The position numbers were made by a program, and so were the translations under genes. The notes under the pieces were generated by a model. It saw only the letters and a list, made by a program, of their open reading frames with translations, was not told the DNA's origin and did not search any database. A stretch of 64,000 nucleotides of DNA from Bacillus pumilus (lineage in GTDB: Bacteria; Bacillota; Bacilli; Bacillales; Bacillaceae), in NCBI GenBank assembly GCA_001938995.1, contig MKZN01000010.1:1-64000 (forward strand). The letters are read 5' to 3'. Shown one piece after another: positions 56,053 to 64,000 of this stretch (positions are counted from its first letter, which is position 1; every line of letters starts with the position of its first letter).

Positions 56053-56898
56053 CTATTTAGTAATCCCTAGCAAAACACCGCCTGCAATAATCATCAAGCA
56101 GCCTATAATGACGAAACTTGTTTTAGAAGCCTTCTCTTTTAGTAAATAAATGCCGCCCAATGTTGAGATGACAATCCCTGTTTGGGACAAGGAAAAACTG
56201 ACAGCTACCCCGATGAGTGGTATGGCCAAAAGAAGCCCAATATTGCCTGTCGACCAAACAAGTCCTGTCAACATATTTTTGAACGTATATTTGCTAAATG
56301 GCTGCTGTTTGAAACCAATCGCCAAGGATGATAGCAGCATTCCGATTGATTGCGGAACAAGGGCGGACCATCCATCCACTTCAAACCATCTTAAGATGAC
56401 AACATATCCGAGGTAACCAGCGGTTGAGACAAGTAAGATAAGCATTCCTTTTTTGAAGTGACCACCATCATTTCCGCTAGTCTGTTTCTGACCGGCTGAT
56501 GTCATTATAGCTCCTGCAATGATGAATACAATGGCGCAAGTACCGATCAAGATTACCGTTAAGGTTTGCCATTCTTTCAAGATGAGAACGCCAAATAGTG
56601 TGGTACTGACAAGCTGCATGCCCGTTGATAAAGGGACCGCCTTAGACACGCCGAGAAAGGCAACACTTGAGAGTTGATTCATCTGTCCAATACTCCAAAA
56701 GATCCCAGATACGAATGAAACAGCAAAGATAAGTGGCGTCATCTCTGGCATTTTGATCAAAAACGCAACAATCGAAAATAAAAAGGCTCCGAGGGTAATC
56801 CCAAGTGTTTGCTGATAAGCATTTCCACCAAGTTTGACACTGATCAGAACAATACTTCCCCAAAATAACGCTGGAAGAAGCGCATATAAGATGCCCAC
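56053..56898 (-). CDS. glcU: Glucose uptake protein GlcU
   Basis: A DMT-type sugar permease of 281 residues with about ten membrane helices, beginning GILYALLPALFWGSIVLISVKLGG. GlcU imports unphosphorylated glucose by proton symport and in B. subtilis is cotranscribed with gdh in the forespore under sigma-G. Start codon GTG with AGGGA upstream. It precedes gdh by 12 bases. I found no convincing sigma-G promoter in the 120 bases upstream. Confidence 0.9.
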   Translation of the reverse strand: MGILYALLPALFWGSIVLISVKLGGNAYQQTLGITLGAFLFSIVAFLIKMPEMTPLIFAVSFVSGIFWSIGQMNQLSSVAFLGVSKAVPLSTGMQLVSTTLFGVLILKEWQTLTVILIGTCAIVFIIAGAIMTSAGQKQTSGNDGGHFKKGMLILLVSTAGYLGYVVILRWFEVDGWSALVPQSIGMLLSSLAIGFKQQPFSKYTFKNMLTGLVWSTGNIGLLLAIPLIGVAVSFSLSQTGIVISTLGGIYLLKEKASKTSFVIIGCLMIIAGGVLLGITK

Positions 56899-56974
56899 TT
56901 CTATCCCTACTTTCTCTTCTTTTTTTACATAGCATCCCTCTTTTTTTCGTTTTTAGCCGAACTTGGACAAACAC

Positions 56975-57003
56975 AAAAAAACCTTACCAAAGGTAAGGTT
57001 TTC
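56975..57003 (-). terminator. Terminator after gndZ
   Basis: AAAACCTTACC-loop-GGTAAGGTTTTTTT on the minus strand. Confidence 0.88.
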
Positions 57004-57016
57004 CGTATGTCTATTT

Positions 57017-58426
57017 TTATTTCATCCATTCAGTATGGAATACGCCCTCTTTGTCCGTGCGTTCGTACGTATGTGCACCGAAGTAGTCACGCTGTGCTTG
57101 AATTAAGTTCGCTGGAAGGACAGCTGTACGATAGCTATCAAAGTAAGCAAGTGCACTTGAGAATGAAGGAACAGGCACTCCTTGTTCTACAGCAAGTGAA
57201 ATGACTTTACGAAGTGACGATTGATAGCTTTCTACGATATCCTTGAAGTAAGGGTCAAGCAATAAGTTTTTCAATTCTGGGTTACGGTCATACGCTTCTT
57301 TGATTTGTTGTAAGAAGGCTGCACGTATAATACATCCACCACGGAAGATCATTGCAATTTCGCCGTATTTCAGATCCCAGTTGTATTCATCAGATGCTGC
57401 TTTCATTTGCGCAAATCCTTGTGCATATGAACAGATTTTACTCATGAATAATGCTTTTCTTACAGCCTCAATTAGCGCTTGTTTATCATCAGTTGATTGT
57501 GTTGGTGCAGGTCCTTGAATCAATTTGCTTGCTTCCACACGCTCATCTTTCATAGAGGAGATGAAACGAGCAAAAACAGATTCTGTAATGATTGGAAGTG
57601 GCACACCAAGATCAAGTGAGCTTTGGCTTGTCCATTTTCCTGTCCCTTTTTGTCCAGCTTTATCTAAGATGACGTCCACAAGCGGCTGATTTGTTTCTTC
57701 ATCCACTTTTGTGAAGATATCTGCTGTGATTTCAATCAAGTAGCTGTCAAGTTCTCCTTTATTCCACTCAGAGAAGACTTCATGTAGTTCTTGTGCTGAT
57801 AAACCAGCGATATGCTTTAAGATGAAGTATGATTCAGAGATCAGTTGCATATCTCCGTACTCGATTCCGTTATGGACCATTTTGACATAATGTCCTGCTC
57901 CATCTGGACCAATATACGTCGTACAAGATTCACCGTCTACTTTAGCTGAGATTGCTTCTAGAATTGGCTTCACAAGTTCATGTGCTTCCTTTTGACCGCC
58001 AGGCATGATAGATGGGCCTTTTAGTGCGCCTTCTTCACCGCCAGATACACCAGTGCCAATAAAGTGAATACCACTTTCTGCAAGCTCTTGATTTCGTCTT
58101 TGTGTATCCTTGTAATATGTATTTCCACCATCAATTAAAATGTCACCTTTCTCTAGGTGAGGCAGTAATGATTGAATGGTTGCATCAGTAGCTGCACCAG
58201 CTTTAACCATCAATAGAATTTTACGTGGTGTTTCAAGTGACTGAACAAATTCTTCAATGCTATATGTGCCAACCACGTTTTTTCCTTTTGATTCTTGAAG
58301 AAACTCTTCTGTTTTGCTGCTAGATCTGTTATAAACGGACACGGAGAAACCGCGGCTTTCAATATTAAGGGCAAGGTTTTTCCCCATAACGGCTAATCCA
58401 ACCACACCGATTTGTTGTTTTGACAT
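57017..58426 (-). CDS. gndZ: 6-phosphogluconate dehydrogenase, NADP-dependent type
   Basis: It oxidatively decarboxylates 6-phosphogluconate to ribulose 5-phosphate. The 469 residues include the Rossmann motif [21 protein letters not shown] (about 7-27), the catalytic [13 protein letters not shown] (about 183-195) and the C-terminal family end [13 protein letters not shown]. Together with zwf it forms the oxidative pentose phosphate branch. In B. subtilis the paralogue GntZ is separate; the position next to zwf fits yqjI/gndZ. Confidence 0.95.
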   Translation of the reverse strand: MSKQQIGVVGLAVMGKNLALNIESRGFSVSVYNRSSSKTEEFLQESKGKNVVGTYSIEEFVQSLETPRKILLMVKAGAATDATIQSLLPHLEKGDILIDGGNTYYKDTQRRNQELAESGIHFIGTGVSGGEEGALKGPSIMPGGQKEAHELVKPILEAISAKVDGESCTTYIGPDGAGHYVKMVHNGIEYGDMQLISESYFILKHIAGLSAQELHEVFSEWNKGELDSYLIEITADIFTKVDEETNQPLVDVILDKAGQKGTGKWTSQSSLDLGVPLPIITESVFARFISSMKDERVEASKLIQGPAPTQSTDDKQALIEAVRKALFMSKICSYAQGFAQMKAASDEYNWDLKYGEIAMIFRGGCIIRAAFLQQIKEAYDRNPELKNLLLDPYFKDIVESYQSSLRKVISLAVEQGVPVPSFSSALAYFDSYRTAVLPANLIQAQRDYFGAHTYERTDKEGVFHTEWMK

Positions 58427-58533
58427 AATTCTGACGTCCCTTCTAACACGCTATATTAATTACTGCTGAAATGATGTACTCTTTGAAATTACCACAACAT
58501 CACCTCAATTATCAAGTTTTCAGGCTAGGGATT

Positions 58534-59781
58534 TCATTTTCCGTCCTGAAAAAAATCTTTATTAAAGCTTGTACCGGTTGTTTTGCTATCTTTTTCTTTG
58601 ATGGTGATCCCTCGTTGAATCAATGGTTTTCCGTACTTTTCTTTTAAGTCATCTAAAATGGATTGAAGCGGTTCTTCTTTTGCATCTTCCGTATATGAAA
58701 ATAAATCAAGCTGTTTCACTGCTGCTTTACGTTCAACAAGGTCTGTCCCCGTAATGCCTAAAAGCCTCACAGGCTGATCATCCCAATGTTTGAGAAATAG
58801 CTGTTTTACCGCCTCATAAATGTCTTCCTTGCGATCAGTTGGATTGGTGAGCATTATGCTCCGTGTGATATTTCTCCAACTCGCATATCGTATCATCATG
58901 AAGAGCCGGTGCGCCATGACTTCTTTTCGTTTCAGCCTCGCACTCACTGAATGTGACAGCTTATCTAGTAAAGCCATCAGTTCATCTGTATCGTCTGAAT
59001 CATGGGGCAGCGTGGAGGAATTGCCTACAGATTTAAATTCGTATATCCGCTGCGGGTCAACGATTCCGTCATGATCCCCGTTTGCCTTTTGCTTTAATCT
59101 AGGTCCATTGATACCTAGCAATTCTTTTAAAACATACTCATTTGCTTTTGCTAAGTCTTCGATTGTATGAACTCCGATTGTCTTTAATTTATCGGCTGTT
59201 TTTTGACCAACCCCATGCATGTCACCTGCTGGAAGTGGCCAAAGCATCTGCGGGACGTCCCGTTTTCGCAAAATGGTGATCCCCATCGGCTTTTTCAAGT
59301 TGGATGCCATTTTTGCTAAAAATTTATTTGGTGCAATCCCAATACTAGAAGGAAGCATGAGCTCCTCTACTAGCCTAGTTTGAATATCCTGTGCTGTTTT
59401 GACCGCATGCTGAGCATAATCTGTATTCGTCAGGTCAATATAGCCTTCATCAATGGACACAGGTTCGACTAAGTCGCTATATTCTCTTAGTATTGCAAAC
59501 ATTTCCTGCGAGGATCTGCGGTACCGGTCAAAGTTTGGTGTACGGACAATGAGTCCTGGACAAAGCCGCTTTGCTTCCCATAATGGCATAGGAGGCTTGA
59601 CCCCTAGTGCTCTTGCCTCATAGCTGCACGTCACGACAATTCCTTTACGTTCTTTCTCATTTCCGCTAATGGCTAAAGGTTTCCCTCTCAGTGAAGGATC
59701 ATACGCCATTTCAACCGATGCGTAAAAACTATTCATATCAATATGAAAAATGATGCGTCCCTTCCTTTGAGAATCAGCCAT
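58534..59781 (-). CDS. polY1: DNA polymerase IV, PolY1 (YqjH)
   Basis: A DinB-type translesion polymerase of 415 residues, from the ATG at 59781 behind AAGGAGG. Motif FHIDMNSFYASVEMAYDP (about 12-29, Asp15), VEPVSIDEGYIDLTNT (about 109-124), helix-hairpin-helix MHGVGQKTADKLKTIGV and the little-finger domain follow; a C-terminal clamp-binding motif may be QLDLFSY. Divergent from mifM. No LexA box is visible upstream. Confidence 0.95.
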   Translation of the reverse strand: MADSQRKGRIIFHIDMNSFYASVEMAYDPSLRGKPLAISGNEKERKGIVVTCSYEARALGVKPPMPLWEAKRLCPGLIVRTPNFDRYRRSSQEMFAILREYSDLVEPVSIDEGYIDLTNTDYAQHAVKTAQDIQTRLVEELMLPSSIGIAPNKFLAKMASNLKKPMGITILRKRDVPQMLWPLPAGDMHGVGQKTADKLKTIGVHTIEDLAKANEYVLKELLGINGPRLKQKANGDHDGIVDPQRIYEFKSVGNSSTLPHDSDDTDELMALLDKLSHSVSARLKRKEVMAHRLFMMIRYASWRNITRSIMLTNPTDRKEDIYEAVKQLFLKHWDDQPVRLLGITGTDLVERKAAVKQLDLFSYTEDAKEEPLQSILDDLKEKYGKPLIQRGITIKEKDSKTTGTSFNKDFFQDGK

Positions 59782-59900
59782 CTTCTTGCCTCCTTCATCC
59801 ATCTCACTTGGACATTTTCACCCTATCAGTCCTGTTTGTTCCATTAGACTTTTCATTTGGGAGTATAGTACACTGTGAGTATGAAATGGATGTGATAATC

Positions 59901-60182
59901 ATGATCATTGATACATTCAACGAATTCTTTTTCCTTGTTGATTTCTTCACGATGATTCTTCCCGCGCTTACCGCCATCGGCATTGTCTTTTTATTGAAAG
60001 ATTGCCGGGTGAACGAGCACCTAAGCGGACATCGTTTCGAAGAGTTGAACGCATCTATATTGAATCGAACAGACTTTCTGTTTATCATATATGATCGCAT
60101 TACAATTTGGATTAGTAAAGTCATTCGAATGAAAAGATCATCAAATGATGACGAAGACCATTCGCTTCCTCTCTCTAATTAG
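59901..60182 (+). CDS. mifM: MifM, nascent-chain sensor of membrane insertion
   Basis: MifM is a leader peptide whose translation arrests until its N-terminal helix is inserted by SpoIIIJ; arrest unfolds a hairpin and lets yqjG be translated. The 93-residue protein has a membrane helix (FLVDFFTMILPALTAIGIVFLL, about 11-32) and an arrest region with Arg66, Ile67, Trp70, Ile71 and Met77 followed by the acidic DDED (83-86), parallel to B. subtilis R69/I70/W73/I74/M80 and DEED. The last residues (HSLPLSN) differ from B. subtilis (AGSLLL). The ATG at 59901 aligns with the family start. Confidence 0.88.
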   Translation: MIIDTFNEFFFLVDFFTMILPALTAIGIVFLLKDCRVNEHLSGHRFEELNASILNRTDFLFIIYDRITIWISKVIRMKRSSNDDEDHSLPLSN

Positions 60183-60203
60183 ATTTATATCATTGAGGAG
60201 GAA
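60166..60203 (+). promoter_or_regulatory. Hairpin hiding the yqjG ribosome site (MifM control)
   Basis: TTCCTC (60166-60171), CTC (60173-60175) and AAT (60177-60179) at the end of mifM can pair with ATT (60192-60194), GAG (60195-60197) and GAGGAA (60198-60203), which form the yqjG ribosome site, leaving two one-base bulges. A ribosome stalled on mifM would cover the 5' arm and free the site. Confidence 0.75.
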
Positions 60204-60208
60204 ACGAA

Positions 60209-61027
60209 TTGAAACGAATAGTCACTGCCTTTGTTACTTTATTTTTGATGACGATTGCATCACCTGCATTTGCGGCAAATGCACAAACGAATACGAACAC
60301 TGATGGGTTTTTCCATCATTTTTTTGTACAACCTTTTTCTGAATTGATCATTTGGCTTGCGCATTTCTTTCATGATGATTATGGTTTATCCATTATGTTC
60401 GTGACCTTGATCGTCCGTCTGCTCATTTTCCCGCTTTTTGCGAATCAATTTAAGAAACAAAAAATCATGCAGGAAAAAATGGCACTGATTAAACCGCAAA
60501 TTGACGAAATTCAAGACAAATTGAAAAAAATAAAAGAACCCGAGAAACAAAAAGAATTGCAAATGGACATGATGCAAGTCTATAAAGAAAACAATATCAA
60601 TCCATTAGCAATGGGTTGTCTGCCTATGCTGATTCAAATTCCAATTGTGCTTGGCTTTTACTCTGCGATTCGCTCGACACCTGAGATCGCCACACATTCG
60701 TTCTTATGGTTTAACTTAGGACAAACCGATCTTTTGGTGGCAATCTTTGCAGGCGCTATGTATGTCTTACAATTTTATGTGACCCAAAGATACGCAAAAA
60801 AATCTGGCACACAAACCGAGTCTGCGCTGAAACAAGCGAAAATCATGGGCATGATTTTTCCGGTGATGATGTTGATTCTCTCAATGAATGCACCCGCAGC
60901 TCTACCTTTATATTGGATGACAAGCGGATTTTTACTCACCGTCCAAACGGTCATTTTACATGTGATGTATCAAAAGTCAAAAACAAGGATTGCTGCAAAC
61001 GAAGAAGTAAAGCCTGCGGCTGAATAA
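60209..61027 (+). CDS. yqjG: YidC-family membrane insertase YqjG (MisCB)
   Basis: The second YidC/Oxa1 insertase, which substitutes for SpoIIIJ. The start is a TTG at 60209, behind GAGGAGG. The 272 residues comprise a signal peptide (to about 22, AFA), and about five membrane helices, with the conserved cytosolic loop QIDEIQDKLKKIKEPEKQKELQMDMMQVYKENNINPLAMGCLPMLIQIP (about 92-140) and the Arg of LIVRLLIFPLFANQFKKQ that faces the hydrophilic groove. The signal peptide lacks a lipobox Cys. Translation is under MifM control. Confidence 0.93.
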   Translation: MKRIVTAFVTLFLMTIASPAFAANAQTNTNTDGFFHHFFVQPFSELIIWLAHFFHDDYGLSIMFVTLIVRLLIFPLFANQFKKQKIMQEKMALIKPQIDEIQDKLKKIKEPEKQKELQMDMMQVYKENNINPLAMGCLPMLIQIPIVLGFYSAIRSTPEIATHSFLWFNLGQTDLLVAIFAGAMYVLQFYVTQRYAKKSGTQTESALKQAKIMGMIFPVMMLILSMNAPAALPLYWMTSGFLLTVQTVILHVMYQKSKTRIAANEEVKPAAE

Positions 61028-61028
61028 T

Positions 61029-61066
61029 AAAAAGAGCCCCCCTATCATGAGATAAGGGGGCTTTTC
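61029..61066. terminator. Bidirectional terminator between yqjG and the CheW-like gene
   Basis: GCCCCCCTAT and GATAAGGGGGC arms with A- and T-runs outside. Confidence 0.8.
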
Positions 61067-61067
61067 A

Positions 61068-61532
61068 TTATGCCAATTCTTCCTTCATTCGTTGTGGCAA
61101 TTGATCAAGGTCCTCAATTTTACCGAGAAACTTATTTAGGTCCACTTGTAAAATCATTTTGTTGTCTCTTTCAACAACTCCGAAGAAATATTCGGAAGCC
61201 TTTGTGTTCATATGAAATGGCTTAATCTCGTCCAGCTCAATATCGATGATATCTTTTGCGTCTGAGACAAGGCAGCCAACCATTTGATCGTCTAGTTCAA
61301 ATAGTAGAATCTTGGACTGTTCGTTGACATCAAGTGGCGTACCATGGAGCATCACGCCTGTGTCACTGACTGGAATGACTTCACCTCTTAATGACATCAG
61401 TCCTTTGATCTCTTTAGGAAGGTTGGACACCTCTTGTAAAAAAGGAACCTTCTCAATGGAACGAATATGCTCTACACTGATACCAAACTCTTCTTGTCCC
61501 ACTTGGAAAATAATGATTTTTTGAGTGCTCAC
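61068..61532 (-). CDS. CheW-domain protein, additional chemotaxis coupler
   Basis: A single CheW domain (154 residues): KIIIFQVGQEEFGISVEHIRSIEK at the start, then LRGEVIPVSDTGVML and VSDAKDIIDIELDEIKP. CheW couples chemoreceptors to the kinase CheA. The main cheW of Bacillus is in the flagellar/che operon, so this is probably a second copy; no receptor domain of CheV type is attached. It stands 14 bases downstream of yqjE. Its partner is unknown. Confidence 0.88.
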   Translation of the reverse strand: MSTQKIIIFQVGQEEFGISVEHIRSIEKVPFLQEVSNLPKEIKGLMSLRGEVIPVSDTGVMLHGTPLDVNEQSKILLFELDDQMVGCLVSDAKDIIDIELDEIKPFHMNTKASEYFFGVVERDNKMILQVDLNKFLGKIEDLDQLPQRMKEELA

Positions 61533-61546
61533 AATGTCTCCTGCCT

Positions 61547-62671
61547 TTACGATGGATTTGTCGTTTCTTCTATAATGGCGAGAACCATTTCGGCGGTTTT
61601 CACTAATTCTTCAATCGGCATTTTTTCATTTTTCGTATGAATCTCTTCATATCCAACAGCTAGGTTGACAGTTGGGATGCCGTTGCCAGCTATGACGTTT
61701 GCATCACTGCCTCCCCCGCTTGTCTGAAGTTCTGAAGGGCGGCCAATTTTAGCTGCTGCTTTTTTCGCCACTTCCACTACTTGATCGCCGTGAGAGAATT
61801 TAAAGCCTGGGTACATGATGTCAATTTCTACATCGGCACTTCCACCCATTTCTTTAGCAGTTTTCTCAAAGGCTTCTTTCATTTTCGCTACTTGGGCTTC
61901 CATTTTTTTAGGTTCTAAAGATCGTGCTTCGGCTAGAATATCCACTTGATCACAGACAATATTTGTTTGTGTTCCGCCTTCAAAACGACCAATATTCGCT
62001 GTTGTTTCCTCATCAATGCGGCCGAGTGGCATGCTTGCAATGGCTTTTGATGCTATCGTGATCGCAGAGACACCTTTTTCAGGTGCAACACCTGCATGAG
62101 CTGTTTTCCCATAAATAGTTGCTCGTACTTTTGCCTGTGTGGGTGCCGCCACGATAATCGTACCGACTTGACCATCTGAGTCGAGTGCATAACCATATTT
62201 AGCTGTCATTCGTTTCGGATCTAGCGCCTTTGCGCCAACAAGTCCTGACTCCTCACCTGCTGTAATGACAAATTCAATCGTTCCATGTGGCAGATTGTTC
62301 TCTTTCAGCACGCGAATCGCTTCAAACATCGCCGCAAGCCCTGTTTTATCGTCGGCACCAAGAATGGTTGTGCCATCTGTCTTGACATAGCCGTCTTCAA
62401 TGACTGGTTTCACACCATTCCCTGGAACAACCGTATCCATATGGGAGGTGAAGTAGATCGTATCTGCCTCTTGATTGCCCTTTAGTGTGCAGATGAGGTT
62501 ACCTGCGCCGTGACCCGTTATCGCTTTAGAATCATCTTCGACCACTTGAAGACCAAGCTGCGTGAATTTCTCTTTTAATACTTCCACAATTTTTTCTTCG
62601 TGTTTCGTTTCAGAATCGATTTGAACCAAATCTAAAAATTCGTCTAAAATCCGTTTCTCATTGATCATCAT
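61547..62671 (-). CDS. yqjE: M20 peptidase YqjE (PepT-like)
   Basis: A dizinc aminopeptidase or deacylase related to PepT. The ATG at 62671 behind AGAGGAGGAG gives 374 residues. Metal motifs: FTSHMDTVVPG (about 69-79), LGADDKTGLAAM, TAGEESGLVGAKAL and SGGGSDANVIAG. A dimerisation domain interrupts the catalytic one (GKTAHAGVAPEKG). Located 13 bases after yqjD. Confidence 0.9.
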   Translation of the reverse strand: MMINEKRILDEFLDLVQIDSETKHEEKIVEVLKEKFTQLGLQVVEDDSKAITGHGAGNLICTLKGNQEADTIYFTSHMDTVVPGNGVKPVIEDGYVKTDGTTILGADDKTGLAAMFEAIRVLKENNLPHGTIEFVITAGEESGLVGAKALDPKRMTAKYGYALDSDGQVGTIIVAAPTQAKVRATIYGKTAHAGVAPEKGVSAITIASKAIASMPLGRIDEETTANIGRFEGGTQTNIVCDQVDILAEARSLEPKKMEAQVAKMKEAFEKTAKEMGGSADVEIDIMYPGFKFSHGDQVVEVAKKAAAKIGRPSELQTSGGGSDANVIAGNGIPTVNLAVGYEEIHTKNEKMPIEELVKTAEMVLAIIEETTNPS

Positions 62672-62684
62672 CGTGCTCCTCCTC

Positions 62685-64000
62685 TTATAGCGGCATGTTG
62701 CCATGCTTTTTTAATGGTCTATCTTCTTCTTTACTACGAAGCAGGTCAAAGGATCGAATCAATCGCTCTCTCGTTTCAGCTGGTGTCAAAATATCGTCTA
62801 TAAGCCCTGACTGCGCCGCTTTCATCACATTTGGCTCTTTGTCTTGTTCACGTAAAGAAGGATGGACTATTTCGTCTGCAAACGTTTTCCCCATGACATC
62901 AATTTCTGCCTCTGGCCATGCATAAACAAAATCAGCACCTAAGCCTTTACTATTCATGGCGACATACGCACCACCAAACGCTTTTCTTAAAATCACAGTG
63001 ATCTTAGGGACGGTTGCTTCCGCATATGCATAAAGCAACTTTGCACCGTGACGGATAATTCCTGCATGCTCAGCCTTCTGCCCTGGTAAAAAACCGGGAA
63101 CGTCCACGAGGGTTAACATCGGGATATGAAACGCATCGCAAAAACGAATAAACCTTGCTGCTTTATCAGAGGCGTCGAGATCCAGGCTTCCTGCCAGCAC
63201 CTTTGGTTGATTCGCCACAATCCCAATGGGAGTGCCTTGTAATCTTGCAAAACCCGTGACAATATTTTTCGAGAAACAAGCCTGTGTTTCAAAGAATGAG
63301 CCTTGATCTGTGACCGCTGTCACTATGTGTTTTACGTCATAGATGCGTGATGGATCCTTTGGTAAGACTTCGCCCGGGTCAATGGCATCATCATGAGAAG
63401 AGGTGGACTCGGCCCGAATGTCGGCCGGTTGTTTTGTTGGTATGTACGTTAAAAGAGTGCGAACCGCTTTTAACACGTCCTTCTCATCTTTCCCAGTATA
63501 ATGCACATTTCCGCTCGTCCGGTGCTGAACAAATGCTCCCCCGAGCCGCTCGGGGCAGACTGTTTCACCCGTTGCCTTTTCGATCACTTTAGGGCCCGTC
63601 AAAAACATGTGGGCAGTTTGTTCAGTCATGAATACAAAATCAGTCAATGCTGGAGAATAAACCGCACCACCTGCACATGAGCCTAAAATAACGGATATTT
63701 GCGGAATTTGACCAGAGTACAACACGTTACGTTTAAAAATCTGACCGTATCCTTCTAATGATACCACACCCTCTTGAATTCTCGCACCACCTGAGTCTTT
63801 TAGACCGATGATCGGCATCTGATTTTTAGCAGCAAGGTCCATTAAAGAGGTAATTTTTTTAGCGTGCATCTCGCCTAATGAACCGCCATAGACCGTTGCA
63901 TCTTGGGCATAAACACATACAGGTCTTTCATGGATCAATCCAGTTCCAATGACGACGCCATCACCGAGATGCTCCGAACGATCACCTTTGGCAAACGACT
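62685..64000 (-). CDS. yqjD: Acyl-CoA carboxylase carboxyltransferase subunit YqjD, 5' end outside window
   Basis: Carboxyltransferase beta-type subunit of a propionyl- or methylcrotonyl-CoA carboxylase. The frame is open through 64000 (SFAKGDRSEHLGDGVVIGTG), so the N-terminus is missing; roughly 438 residues are seen of about 510. Visible are VYAQDATVYGGSLGEMHAKKI, the oxyanion GGARIQEGV and SCAGGAVYSPALTDF in the N-terminal crotonase domain, and VDVPGFLPGQKAEHAGIIRHGAKLLYAY and AFGGAYVAMNSK in the C-terminal one. The TTG at 63938 is internal. Cotranscribed with yqjE. Confidence 0.93.
   Translation of the reverse strand, partial: SFAKGDRSEHLGDGVVIGTGLIHERPVCVYAQDATVYGGSLGEMHAKKITSLMDLAAKNQMPIIGLKDSGGARIQEGVVSLEGYGQIFKRNVLYSGQIPQISVILGSCAGGAVYSPALTDFVFMTEQTAHMFLTGPKVIEKATGETVCPERLGGAFVQHRTSGNVHYTGKDEKDVLKAVRTLLTYIPTKQPADIRAESTSSHDDAIDPGEVLPKDPSRIYDVKHIVTAVTDQGSFFETQACFSKNIVTGFARLQGTPIGIVANQPKVLAGSLDLDASDKAARFIRFCDAFHIPMLTLVDVPGFLPGQKAEHAGIIRHGAKLLYAYAEATVPKITVILRKAFGGAYVAMNSKGLGADFVYAWPEAEIDVMGKTFADEIVHPSLREQDKEPNVMKAAQSGLIDDILTPAETRERLIRSFDLLRSKEEDRPLKKHGNMPL

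Noticed and set aside
63938..63940. TTG as start of the carboxyltransferase gene
   Set aside because: The frame continues with conserved residues to the window end, so this codon is internal and the gene is partial.

Overview
The window is chromosomal DNA of a low-GC, endospore-forming Bacillus. Gene content and order follow the B. subtilis segment from ypuI to yqjD almost step by step: ypuI-scpB-scpA, rib operon, ppiB-ypuA-lysA, spoVA, spoIIA-sigF, dacF, pupG-drm-xerD, fur-spoIIM, the yqk and yqj genes, zwf, gnd, mifM-yqjG. The proteins have clearly diverged from B. subtilis and several extra genes are inserted. A member of the B. pumilus / safensis / altitudinis group is the best guess; this is inferred from recall of protein families and synteny, not from a search.

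Layout. 1-128: the end of an IS3-family element. 154-3005: chromosome condensation proteins ScpA/ScpB, a 30-residue sporulation peptide behind a sigma-K-type promoter, and YpuF. 3029-5722: an FMN-riboswitch rib operon that holds ribE, a stand-alone ribB, ribH and ribT, but no ribD and no GTP cyclohydrolase II domain. 5780-9771: ypuD, a DUF2164 gene, ppiB, sigma-M-type ypuA, lysA. 9881-17900: sporulation block spoVAA-F, sigF-spoIIAB-spoIIAA and dacF, each with a recognisable sigma-G, sigma-H/Spo0A or sigma-F control site. 17966-22590: purine nucleoside salvage (pupG, drm), XerD, Fur with a PerR box, SpoIIM. 22706-24549: an inserted subtilisin and an ElaA-like acetyltransferase. 24536-34870: endonuclease Q, NudF, yqk genes, a ComA-box rap gene with phr nested inside it, acetyltransferases, and an SOS-controlled PolY2/YolD pair. 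35038-49073: transporter, CoA genes coaA/cdr, T-box proI, an LCI-type antimicrobial peptide, old yellow enzyme, aminotransferase, RNase Z.

49265-58426 is a sugar block. zwf and gndZ flank an inserted beta-glucoside PTS operon (gmuBACD plus gmuR, without the mannan-specific genes) and a glcU-gdh operon whose gdh carries two cancelling frameshifts in A-runs. 58534-64000 holds PolY1, the stalling peptide MifM controlling the second YidC (YqjG), an extra CheW, a YqjE peptidase and an acyl-CoA carboxylase subunit cut by the window end.

No tRNA, rRNA or CRISPR array was seen. The most interesting points are the reduced rib operon, the phr gene lying wholly inside an extended rap, the LCI-like peptide, the divergent MifM arrest tail, and the gdh double frameshift.
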